The notes under the pieces: model-generated
The model's input: the letters and a program-made list of their open reading frames with translations, nothing else
What the model was told of the DNA's origin: nothing
The model's database searches: none
Shown: one piece after another, positions 1 through 6,771 of the stretch
Position numbering within the stretch: the stretch's first letter is position 1
How the letters are laid out: each line of letters starts with the position of its first letter
Assembly (NCBI GenBank): GCA_039920305.1
Contig: JBDSEA010000189.1
Coordinates: forward strand, 1-15,889
Length of the DNA stretch: 15,889 nucleotides
Direction: 5' to 3'
Source: DASRAJ01 sp039920305
GTDB lineage: Bacteria > Bacteroidota > Bacteroidia > Chitinophagales > UBA10324
Made by a program: the position numbers and the translations under genes

Positions 1-167
1 GCATAATTTATCTGCACTAATAATCCGGATCCGAAATTGGACTCAGAGAACAGAAATCATTTCTTTTAATTTCCACTGAGCAATCCGGGGATGATGTTTT
101 TCACGAATGGCCCTTCCCGCATGTTTCTTCCATTTCATTCTAATTCATCATTACTTTTGCCGCCCTC
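1..167. other. Intergenic region upstream of dut, no gene recognised
   Basis: All forward frames meet stop codons within a short distance. One frame reads open from the window edge to about position 89, but its product resembles nothing I recognise, so it could only be the tail of a gene lying upstream. The reverse strand offers only a very short peptide. The stretch is moderately AT-rich and holds a candidate -7 element close to the dut start. Confidence 0.5.
152..159 (+). promoter_or_regulatory. Candidate -7 element for dut
   Basis: TACTTTTG matches the Bacteroidota -7 consensus TAnnTTTG exactly. It ends only 8 bases before the dut ATG, so a start site about 7 bases downstream would give an almost leaderless transcript. 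No convincing -33 TTTG/TTG box lies at the usual distance, so this may be a chance match. Confidence 0.3.
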
Positions 168-602
168 ATGAAAGTGAAGATCATCAATCGTACTGAAAAT
201 GCATTACCGGCATATGAAACTGCCGGCTCGGCAGGAATGGATCTCCGCGCAAATTTAAATGAGCCGGTTCAGTTGAGGCCCCTGGAGAGAAATCTGATTC
301 CCACAGGCTTATACATTGAATTACCTGCAGGCTATGAAGCACAAATTCGTCCGCGAAGCGGGATGGCGGTGAAAAAAGGATTGACGCTTCTTAACACACC
401 CGGTACAATTGACAGTGATTACCGGGGTGAGATCAGGATCATCATCGTAAATCTTTCGGACCAGGTGCAGGTTATTGAGCCGGGCGAGCGCATTGCACAA
501 ATGATCATTACAAAATATGAACAGATCGATTGGGAAGTGGTTGAGGAATTGCAGGAAACCCATCGCGGCAAAGGTGGTTTTGGTCATACCGGAAATAAAT
601 GA
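168..602 (+). CDS. dut: Deoxyuridine 5'-triphosphate nucleotidohydrolase (dUTPase)
   Basis: The enzyme hydrolyses dUTP to dUMP and pyrophosphate, keeping uracil out of DNA and supplying dUMP for thymidylate synthesis. It is cytosolic and normally a homotrimer. All five conserved motifs of the trimeric family are visible in the 144 residues: AGSAGMDLRA (19-28), PRSGMAVKKG (62-71), GTIDSDYRGEI (79-89), the NLSD...PGERIAQMI block (95-113) and the Gly-rich C-terminal arm RGKGGFGHTG (133-142). By family alignment, Asp82 should be the catalytic base and Tyr85 the residue that stacks on the deoxyribose. The length is normal for the family. The ATG start puts the first beta strand at the N-terminus; no Shine-Dalgarno sequence is seen, as is usual in this phylum. 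The next gene follows after 95 bases on the same strand. Confidence 0.97.
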   Translation: MKVKIINRTENALPAYETAGSAGMDLRANLNEPVQLRPLERNLIPTGLYIELPAGYEAQIRPRSGMAVKKGLTLLNTPGTIDSDYRGEIRIIIVNLSDQVQVIEPGERIAQMIITKYEQIDWEVVEELQETHRGKGGFGHTGNK

Positions 603-675
603 ATATTCAGTTAATATTTAAAAACCTGGCTATCTATTGTAATTGCCTCTCTTTAACACGTCATTTTTTATTTTT

Positions 676-683
676 TAAGTTTT
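676..683 (+). promoter_or_regulatory. Weak -7-like element before the nucleotidyltransferase
   Basis: TAAGTTTT matches TAnnTTTG at seven of eight positions and lies 14 bases before the ATG at 698, in a T-rich tract. No clear -33 box is visible. The 95-base gap after dut makes a separate promoter plausible, but the surrounding AT-rich sequence makes chance matches likely. Confidence 0.2.
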
Positions 684-697
684 AATTCATCGCGCAA

Positions 698-1699
698 ATG
701 AGAGTCATCGTTCCCATGGCAGGCCTCGGTAAGCGCATGCGCCCGCATACCCTCACCACTCCTAAGCCGTTAATTCCGGTTGCAGGCAAACCGATCGTAC
801 AGCATCTTATCGAATACCTCGCTGAAATTGCCGGCGATGAGATTGAGCATATTGCCTTCGTGATTGGTGATTTCGGTAAAGAAACTGAAAAAACCTTACT
901 GAAGATCGCAGAATCCCTGGGTGCCACCGGCTCCATTCATTATCAAAACAACCCCCTTGGCACAGCCCATGCAATCCTGTGCGCTCAAAAATATTTAAAG
1001 GACCGTGTGATCATTGCCTTTGCAGACACTCTGTTCTACACTGATTTCAAAATACCGGATAAAGCAGACGGTGTAATCTGGGTAAAAAAGGTGGATAACT
1101 GGCAACAGTTTGGGGTAGTAAAGGTGGGAAAGGAAGGGTACATAACCGAGTTCATTGAAAAATCACCTGCTTATGTTTCAGATCTGGCAATCATCGGCAT
1201 ATACTATTTTCAGGATGGTGAAAATCTAAAGAATGAATTACAGTACCTGATTGATCATGACATTAAGGAAAAAGGCGAATACCAGCTTACTACCGCGATG
1301 GAACATATGAAGGATAAGGGGAAAAAACTTTATCCTGGAGAGGTGAATGAGTGGCTCGACTGCGGTAACAAGGATGCTACTGTAGATACTAACAGGGCAG
1401 TGCTTGAGCATTATAAAGCTGAGCGGCTCGTGGATAAGAGCGCGACCCTTGAAAATTCCATCATAATTTCTCCCTCCTTTATCGGTGCCAGTGTTACCAT
1501 AAGAAATTCGGTGATTGGTCCGCATGTTTCTATTGGAGAAAAAACAGTAATAGAAAACTGTATTATAAAAAGCTCCATTATTCAATCTTACTCAAAAATT
1601 AAAAACCGGCTCATCAATAATTCTATGATAGGCAATCACGTTAATATGAGTGGCCTGCCCAATGAGCTTAGTCTTGGCGATTACTCATCCGGTTCATGA
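698..1699 (+). CDS. Sugar-phosphate nucleotidyltransferase with left-handed beta-helix tail
   Basis: The protein (333 aa) should transfer a nucleotidyl group from an NTP to a sugar 1-phosphate, making an activated sugar for surface glycans. The N-terminal Rossmann-like domain (about 1-235) carries the family signature MAGLGKRMRPHTLTTPKPL (7-25) with the triphosphate-binding Gly/Arg loop, the PLGTAHA segment (86-92) that usually contacts the base or sugar, and Asp110 in the FADTLF segment as likely metal ligand. From about 245 to 318 there is a run of short Ile/Val-spaced hexapeptide repeats typical of a left-handed beta-helix, as in GlmU-like and GDP-mannose pyrophosphorylase-like proteins. 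The sugar and nucleotide cannot be assigned from sequence alone; glucose-1-P thymidylyl-, mannose-1-P guanylyl- and GlcNAc-1-P uridylyltransferases are all possible. It lies between dut and envelope genes on the same strand. Confidence 0.9.
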   Translation: MRVIVPMAGLGKRMRPHTLTTPKPLIPVAGKPIVQHLIEYLAEIAGDEIEHIAFVIGDFGKETEKTLLKIAESLGATGSIHYQNNPLGTAHAILCAQKYLKDRVIIAFADTLFYTDFKIPDKADGVIWVKKVDNWQQFGVVKVGKEGYITEFIEKSPAYVSDLAIIGIYYFQDGENLKNELQYLIDHDIKEKGEYQLTTAMEHMKDKGKKLYPGEVNEWLDCGNKDATVDTNRAVLEHYKAERLVDKSATLENSIIISPSFIGASVTIRNSVIGPHVSIGEKTVIENCIIKSSIIQSYSKIKNRLINNSMIGNHVNMSGLPNELSLGDYSSGS

Positions 1700-1715
1700 G
1701 CGGGTACGGTTTTCG

Positions 1716-1723
1716 TAGTTTTG
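1716..1723 (+). promoter_or_regulatory. Candidate -7 element for the TPR lipoprotein gene
   Basis: TAGTTTTG is an exact match to TAnnTTTG and lies 32 bases before the ATG at 1756, giving a predicted leader of about 25 bases. No TTTG-type -33 box is visible at 19-21 bases upstream. If functional, it would drive the TPR and DUF4292 genes, which overlap. Confidence 0.35.
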
Positions 1724-1755
1724 ACAACCGGAATTTTTGATAAGAATTAATTCCC

Positions 1756-3528
1756 ATGAAGATCAAATTGTTTTTATTCGTTTCGTTGCTTGCGGGCAGT
1801 GCCGTCCTGTTATTCTCCTGCTCCACTGAAAAAACTGCCATAGCAAAAACGGGAACTGAATTTCCTGATGCCGCCTCCATCAGCAATAATGACCCGAGGA
1901 AACGAATTGCAATGGAGAAGTTTATTGAGGCGAATAAAATGGAGCTGCTGGGAGATCATCAGCAGGCCATTAATTTATTCAGGGAAGCGCTAAAAATTGA
2001 TCCTTCAAACGATGCCGCATACTATAACCTCGCTAAAATACTTTATTCTTCCAGGCAATATACTGAAGCTGCGGCATATGCCCAGCAGGCGATAAAGCTC
2101 GATCCTGAAAACACCTGGTATCTTGATCTTTACGGAACCCTGCTTGGCGGCCTTGGCAATTACAGTGCTGCTGAAAAAGTTTATACCCGGCTGGTTGAGG
2201 TAGATCCTGAAAATACAGATGCATGGTTCAACCGGGCATTCTTTACCGAGCAGAATAAACAGTATGATAATGCTCTCGGCATCTTTAATGAGATTGAAGA
2301 GCGTTTCGGCATTTCAGAAGATGTTACCACCGAAAAGGTAAAGCTGTGGCTTCAGTTAGGAAAGAAAGATAAGGCTGCGGAAGAATTACAAAAGCTTATT
2401 GATGCCCATGCCGAGGAGCCGAAATACTATTCATTGCTCGTAGATTTTTACATGACGAACAAGATGGAGGATAAGGCGTATGAGGTTTTGCAAAAGCTTG
2501 TTGCGCTTGATCCTGATGACCCGCGTACAAACCTGGTGCTTGCGAGTTATTTTCAGCGAAAAGGAGATGATGCCGGAGCCTTCATGGCTTTCAGCAAGGC
2601 TTTTGCAAACCCTGATCTGGATGTGGATATAGGCATCAGCGTACTGCTCGGCTATCTTCCCTACTTTCAGAATCCATTGCCGGAAAACGATCAAAAAAAA
2701 ATGCACGCACTTGAACTGGCAAAAGTGCTTACTAAATCCCATGCAAGCGAGGCAAAGGCCTATGCGATGTATGGCGACCTGCTTTACCAGGAGGATAAAA
2801 ATGATGATGCACTGGAGCAATACAAGCACGCCATAGGTCTTGACAGCAGCCGTTTCCTGGTATGGCAGCAATTATTTTTTATTTATGATCACAAAAGGAA
2901 TTATGATTCCTTACTGAATGTGTCATCCAAAGCCATTGAATTATTTCCCGATCAGTCTCTTACTTATTATTTCAGCGGGTATGCGAGCATGCAATTAAAG
3001 AGGTATGATGATGCCATAAAGACGCTCAGCAAGGCCATTGACATCGGGGTGGGAGATAAAAAGTTTTTGTCACAGATATATGCCAGCGTAGGTGATGCAT
3101 ATTATTACCTGAAAAATAACCATGCATCTGACAGCTGCTATGAACTGGCGCTTGTATTCGATCCCTCCAATGCGTATGTTCTGAATAACTATAGTTACTT
3201 TCTCTCCTTGCGGGGTGAAAAACTTGATGAGGCAGAAAAGATGAGCGAGCAGTCAAATATTCTTTCTCCTAATACCGCAGCCTATGAAGATACCTATGCA
3301 TGGGTGCTGTATAAAAGCGGAAAATTCCGTGAAGCAAAACAATGGCTGGAAAAAGCCTTACAGCATGGCGGTGAAAGTGATGGGTCACTCCTGGAGCATT
3401 ATGGAGATATTCTATTTAAGCTTGATGATGTAGAGGGCGCAGTTAAATACTGGATGCTGGCAAAGGCAAAAAAAGTGGAGTCCGATACAATTGATAAAAA
3501 AATTGCTGAGCGAAAGTTGTATGAATAA
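1756..3528 (+). CDS. Large TPR-repeat lipoprotein
   Basis: This 590-residue protein starts with a type II signal peptide: two basic residues, a hydrophobic stretch (5-20) and the lipobox LFSC with Cys22 as the lipidated residue, so it should be anchored in a membrane facing the periplasm. After an Asp/Ser/Thr-rich linker, tetratricopeptide helical pairs fill most of the protein from about residue 51 to the C-terminus. Typical consensus pieces include AINLFREALKIDPSN, AAAYAQQAIKLDPEN and KTLSKAIDIG. TPR proteins are scaffolds, so it probably binds other envelope proteins; the partner is unknown. The same-strand order with a DUF4292 lipoprotein and an EnvC-like protein suggests a shared role in outer-membrane or peptidoglycan assembly (inference). 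Its last eight bases overlap the start of the next gene, which argues for translational coupling. Confidence 0.9.
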   Translation: MKIKLFLFVSLLAGSAVLLFSCSTEKTAIAKTGTEFPDAASISNNDPRKRIAMEKFIEANKMELLGDHQQAINLFREALKIDPSNDAAYYNLAKILYSSRQYTEAAAYAQQAIKLDPENTWYLDLYGTLLGGLGNYSAAEKVYTRLVEVDPENTDAWFNRAFFTEQNKQYDNALGIFNEIEERFGISEDVTTEKVKLWLQLGKKDKAAEELQKLIDAHAEEPKYYSLLVDFYMTNKMEDKAYEVLQKLVALDPDDPRTNLVLASYFQRKGDDAGAFMAFSKAFANPDLDVDIGISVLLGYLPYFQNPLPENDQKKMHALELAKVLTKSHASEAKAYAMYGDLLYQEDKNDDALEQYKHAIGLDSSRFLVWQQLFFIYDHKRNYDSLLNVSSKAIELFPDQSLTYYFSGYASMQLKRYDDAIKTLSKAIDIGVGDKKFLSQIYASVGDAYYYLKNNHASDSCYELALVFDPSNAYVLNNYSYFLSLRGEKLDEAEKMSEQSNILSPNTAAYEDTYAWVLYKSGKFREAKQWLEKALQHGGESDGSLLEHYGDILFKLDDVEGAVKYWMLAKAKKVESDTIDKKIAERKLYE

Positions 3529-4267
3529 ATTTTTGTGCGCCATTATCCTGCTATTTTTAATATCCTGCAAAACCACTTCTGTTGCGGTTAAAACCCAGCC
3601 CGCAGTACTTCCAAGGCTTAATTCCTCCACCTCCACCGCCATCATCGATTCTATCAAGGCCCATGCTTTTCATTTTGAATGGTTCAGTGGTAAAGCCAGG
3701 GTGGAAGTAACCCGCGGAAATGATAATACAAATTTCACTGCCAACTTCAGAATTAAGAAAGACAGCGCAATCTGGATTTCCATAACCCCTGCACTTGGCG
3801 TTGAAGTTGCACGAATGCTGCTAACAAAGGATTCTATCCAGGTTATAAACAGGCTCAGCAGAAAACGGGACACAAGAGGATATGATTTTTTTAAGTCTTA
3901 CACCTCTCTTCCGGTAGATTTCTACACTGTTCAAAATCTAATTACCGGCAACTTGCTTTTCATCAGAAACAGCTATGATGTAAATAAAACTACTGACTCG
4001 CTAATCTTGCTGCTTTCAAATGAAAATTCAGCGGGTGATTCAATTGTACTTTCAAAATCATTTCAGCTACTCTCTCAATTTTTAACTGAATCACCGCAAA
4101 AAAATTTTTCATCCAGTAATTCTCTTTATGATATACAATACAATCCTCCTTTTTCATTGTGGAGAAAAATTGTTATCCGTCGTCCTGAAGAAATGGTGAT
4201 CGATATTACTTTTAACAAGATCAAACTAAATGATCCGCTGAAATTTCCTTTTAAGGGGGATGAGTGA
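3521..4267 (+). CDS. DUF4292 family lipoprotein (LolA/LolB-like candidate)
   Basis: The ATG at 3521 is preferred over the in-frame TTG at 3491 because it puts a clean lipoprotein signal peptide at the N-terminus: MNKFLC, a hydrophobic core, then the lipobox LISC with Cys16. The mature part (248 aa in total) carries the pattern FEWFSGKARVEV (52-63), then alternating strands such as FTANFRIKKDSAIWISITPALGVEVAR and later LPVDFYTVQNLITGN, which I recognise as the DUF4292 family of Bacteroidota. The pattern of a long antiparallel sheet that may wrap a hydrophobic cavity resembles LolA/LolB carriers, but that is a fold-level inference. No function is established that I know of. It overlaps the TPR lipoprotein gene by 8 bases and is followed after 92 bases by the EnvC-like gene. 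Confidence 0.85.
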   Translation: MNKFLCAIILLFLISCKTTSVAVKTQPAVLPRLNSSTSTAIIDSIKAHAFHFEWFSGKARVEVTRGNDNTNFTANFRIKKDSAIWISITPALGVEVARMLLTKDSIQVINRLSRKRDTRGYDFFKSYTSLPVDFYTVQNLITGNLLFIRNSYDVNKTTDSLILLLSNENSAGDSIVLSKSFQLLSQFLTESPQKNFSSSNSLYDIQYNPPFSLWRKIVIRRPEEMVIDITFNKIKLNDPLKFPFKGDE

Positions 4268-4359
4268 TAAGAGGCGGCAGGATCAGCAGGCAATATTTCC
4301 TGCAATAATTAGTTACAAAATCAATAGACAAGCTTATCCTGATTATTAAAACTACCGGA

Positions 4360-5601
4360 GTGAGGTTTCTGTTCACATTCATCATCTTTCTTTCAGCTTC
4401 AAGCTATTCCTTCGCCCAGAATTCTAAAGGAGATCTGGAACAGAAAAAAGAGCAGCTGAAAAAGGAAATCCAGACTCTTCAAAAAGATCTGGATCACACC
4501 CGGCAGTCGAAGAAGGTCAATGTATCCCAGGTGGCAACATTGCAAAAAAAAATATCCGCAAGGCAGAAGCTCATCGTAAATTACAGCAATGAAATTTCAC
4601 AGCTTGACAGAGAGATAAGCAATAAAATTTCTACTGTGAGGTCTCTTGATAAAGACCTTGGATTTCTCAAAAAGAACTATGCAAAAATGGTTTACTACGC
4701 TTACAAGCACCGCGATGCATACAACAAGCTGCTTTTCCTTTTTTCAGCAACCGACTTCAATGATGCTTTTACACGGCTGAAGTATATCAAAAAATACAAC
4801 AGCTATCGCCGTCAGCAGGCAGGTTTGATTATTACCACAAAAAATGATCTGCGCAAGCAGATGTCAGTTTTGAAGGTAAGAAAGCAGGATAAGCAGCAAA
4901 AAGTAAACGAGCAGGAAGACCAGAAGAAAAAGCTCGCGCTGGAAAAAGAACTGAAAAACAAGCTTGTAAAATCACTTTCGAAGCAGGAAAAGGATTTGAA
5001 AATAAATATTGATAAAAAGAAAAAGGAGCAGGATGCATTGAAGAAAGAAATAGCCGACCTGATCAGAAAAGAAATAGAAGAAGCAAAGAAGAAGGCTGTA
5101 AATTCAGCCACAGCTTCGGGGAAAAGCAGCTCCTCCACAACTTCATCATCCTCACTGGCGCTCACACCTGAAGCTGCAGCCTTATCCGCGGGCTTTGAGA
5201 GTAACCAGGGCAAGTTACCATGGCCGGTAGAAAAAGGGGAGATCAGTGATGAGTTTGGTACTCATGCACACGTGGTTTTTGATAACCTTACCGTAAAAAA
5301 CAATGGCATTGATATTAAAACCGCCGCTGGTGCAAGTGTGCGGTCAATATTTAAGGGAACAGTGGTGGGCATCCTCACCAACCCCGGCTACCATAAAGCA
5401 GTCCTGGTTCGCCATGGTGAATATTTTACGGTCTACAGCAACCTTATAACTGTTAAGGTAAAAGCCAATGATGAAATATCCACCAAGCAAGCCCTGGGTA
5501 CTGCTTATACTGATCCCGCCACGGGTGAAACCATGATGCATCTTGAAATCTGGAAAGGAACAGTACTGCTTAACCCTGAGTCCTGGATTATTTCGCGATA
5601 A
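4360..5601 (+). CDS. EnvC-like coiled-coil protein with degenerate LytM (M23) domain
   Basis: The GTG start at 4360 gives a clear Sec signal peptide with predicted cleavage after SFAQ (residue 20); no in-frame ATG lies nearby upstream. Residues about 24-245 are Lys/Glu/Gln-rich heptads, a long coiled coil as in E. coli EnvC. A Ser/Thr/Ala linker (about 246-275) leads to a C-terminal LytM domain (about 284-413). The length, 413 aa, is close to EnvC. In active M23 enzymes zinc is held by HxGxD plus the second His of HxH. Here those read NNGID (314-318) and HLE (394-396), so two ligand histidines are replaced, and the usual YxHL reads YSNL with Asn361 instead of His. The domain is therefore probably inactive, as in EnvC and NlpD, and may activate an N-acetylmuramoyl-L-alanine amidase at division. 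An active but divergent hydrolase is unlikely. Confidence 0.88.
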   Translation: MRFLFTFIIFLSASSYSFAQNSKGDLEQKKEQLKKEIQTLQKDLDHTRQSKKVNVSQVATLQKKISARQKLIVNYSNEISQLDREISNKISTVRSLDKDLGFLKKNYAKMVYYAYKHRDAYNKLLFLFSATDFNDAFTRLKYIKKYNSYRRQQAGLIITTKNDLRKQMSVLKVRKQDKQQKVNEQEDQKKKLALEKELKNKLVKSLSKQEKDLKINIDKKKKEQDALKKEIADLIRKEIEEAKKKAVNSATASGKSSSSTTSSSSLALTPEAAALSAGFESNQGKLPWPVEKGEISDEFGTHAHVVFDNLTVKNNGIDIKTAAGASVRSIFKGTVVGILTNPGYHKAVLVRHGEYFTVYSNLITVKVKANDEISTKQALGTAYTDPATGETMMHLEIWKGTVLLNPESWIISR

Positions 5602-5844
5602 GCACTGTATTTATAAGATTAATTCGGGCTACAAAATTCTTAAGAATCTGACGGTTCAATTTAAGTAAGTCAGCAAGTCAGGAAATGTTTACGAGGCTTT
5701 GGAAATTAACAGCAACCTGAAAATTTAATGTTTCGACAGGCACAATCTGACTCGCGCAGAGGTTACCCTCAGCTTTTCGAAGGGTAAACTAATTTCGGAT
5801 TGAATTCCAAACAGCTTCTAACACACATCATTTCAATAATAATT
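5602..5844. other. Intergenic region with palindromes and REP-like sequence
   Basis: This 243-base gap holds no ORF of note. It contains a perfect 12-base palindrome ATTCTTAAGAAT (5636-5647), a short direct repeat AAGTCAG with one base between copies (about 5667-5681), the REP-like inverted pair listed separately (5731-5787), and TAATTTCG at 5790-5797, a seven-of-eight match to the TAnnTTTG promoter element that could serve the following lipoprotein gene. No convincing hairpin followed by a T-run is present for the upstream gene. Confidence 0.5.
5731..5787. repeat. Imperfect inverted repeat, REP/BIME-like
   Basis: The forward half at 5731-5750 reads TTTCGACAGGCACAATCTGA. The reverse complement of 5768-5787 aligns with it as TTTCGAAAAGCTGAGGGTAA, so the two halves share the TTTCGA core and the AGGC/AAGC and TGA/TAA segments in opposite orientation. 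The right half also contains its own stem, TTACCCT (5763-5769) pairing with AGGGTAA (5781-5787) around an 11-base loop. Extragenic inverted pairs with a TTCGACA(A/G)GCTCAG-type core are, from memory, frequent in environmental bacterial genomes. Copy number could not be checked here; a transcription attenuator is an alternative. Confidence 0.55.
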
Positions 5845-6669
5845 ATGAATGCACATTATTTGATTTTAATTTTAATGATGATAACCCTGCTTACATCATG
5901 CAAGAAAGACTCAGCCAACAACGATGTTACTGCTGTAACGGATCACGCAATAGCGGAAGGTGAATCCAACAGGGTTATTCAGGCTGTCAATTCTGCTGCG
6001 TATCATTACGATGTGCGGGATATTCAGGATGATTCTATTCTGCCTTCCTGTGCAAACATCACCATTGATACTATTTCATTATTCAAATCCATCACCATTG
6101 ATTTCGATACAGTGCCCTGCTTATGCTCTGACTGGGATGGTAAATACCGGCAGGGAATAATCTCAGCAACCTGGACTGGCTTGTACAGAGATTCAGGTAC
6201 GGTGATTACCATTACCACAATGGATTATTACCAGGGTATGCTCCCATCTGAAATGAATAAATTTGATTATAATAAAACGGTCACAAGTATGGGGCACAAT
6301 GCCAATGGCAATCTTCATTATTCCATTAATGTTATTGAAGCACTCGTAACTATCTATTCCGGTCAAACCATCTCTTGGACCTCGCAACGTGACCGGGAAT
6401 GGACACTAGGTGATAGCACCTTACTGCCATTTGATGATGTGTATTCCATTACAGGTTCAGCATCGGGTACTGACCGAAATGCAAATCCTTTTTCTGTCAT
6501 TATTACGAGTCCGCTGATAGCAGCATTTACCTGTCCATGGATCAAAGAGGGAACCCTTGACATTACCCATGGCAATTTACCTGTTGCGATACTGGATTAT
6601 GGCGGCGGAAGCTGTGACGCCAGTGCAACGGTTACTATCAATGGGATTTTGATCCCTGTTATCCTTTGA
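5845..6669 (+). CDS. Uncharacterised Bacteroidota lipoprotein
   Basis: I chose the ATG at 5845 over the in-frame TTG at 5800 because it starts a lipoprotein signal peptide: a hydrophobic run to residue 16, then the lipobox LTSC with Cys19 followed by two lysines. The 274-residue product has no enzyme motif I know. Its mature part is beta-rich with patterns such as PSCANITID, ITIDF, GTVITIT, TISWTS, REWTLGD, SITGSASGTDRN and the ending LDYGGGSCDASATVTINGI. This layout matches, from memory, a widespread family of hypothetical Bacteroidota lipoproteins that end in a DYG(D/N)GTCDxxATVTxNG motif. Besides the lipid-bearing Cys there are Cys69, 92, 94, 230 and 257, which could form disulfides in the periplasm or at the cell surface. 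Neighbours give no clue: an EnvC-like gene lies upstream and a catabolic gene downstream. Confidence 0.75.
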   Translation: MNAHYLILILMMITLLTSCKKDSANNDVTAVTDHAIAEGESNRVIQAVNSAAYHYDVRDIQDDSILPSCANITIDTISLFKSITIDFDTVPCLCSDWDGKYRQGIISATWTGLYRDSGTVITITTMDYYQGMLPSEMNKFDYNKTVTSMGHNANGNLHYSINVIEALVTIYSGQTISWTSQRDREWTLGDSTLLPFDDVYSITGSASGTDRNANPFSVIITSPLIAAFTCPWIKEGTLDITHGNLPVAILDYGGGSCDASATVTINGILIPVIL

Positions 6670-6738
6670 TTCTGCTGGTTTTAGAAGCCATGAAAATGAT
6701 TCATTGGCAGTATCAGCACACCGGTGGTGAAGCAATCT

Positions 6739-6746
6739 TATCTTTG
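6739..6746 (+). promoter_or_regulatory. Candidate -7 element for the aldehyde dehydrogenase gene
   Basis: TATCTTTG is an exact TAnnTTTG match, 25 bases before the ATG at 6772, predicting a leader of roughly 18-20 bases. A good -33 box is not visible (the nearest TTG is too far away). The position between a lipoprotein gene and the first catabolic gene fits a promoter for the dehydrogenase-deaminase pair. Confidence 0.4.
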
Positions 6747-6771
6747 ACCCTGTGGTAACTTTCTTGTCCTC

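Noticed and set aside
4812..5213. Minus-strand ORF of 133 residues rich in Phe and Ser
   Set aside because: It is the antisense shadow of the Lys/Glu-rich coiled coil of the EnvC-like gene; such composition arises from AAG/AAA and GAA codons read backwards.
5636..5647. Perfect palindrome ATTCTTAAGAAT as an operator or terminator
   Set aside because: It is only 12 bases, AT-rich, has no loop and no T-run, and lies near no start codon; a chance occurrence is likely.
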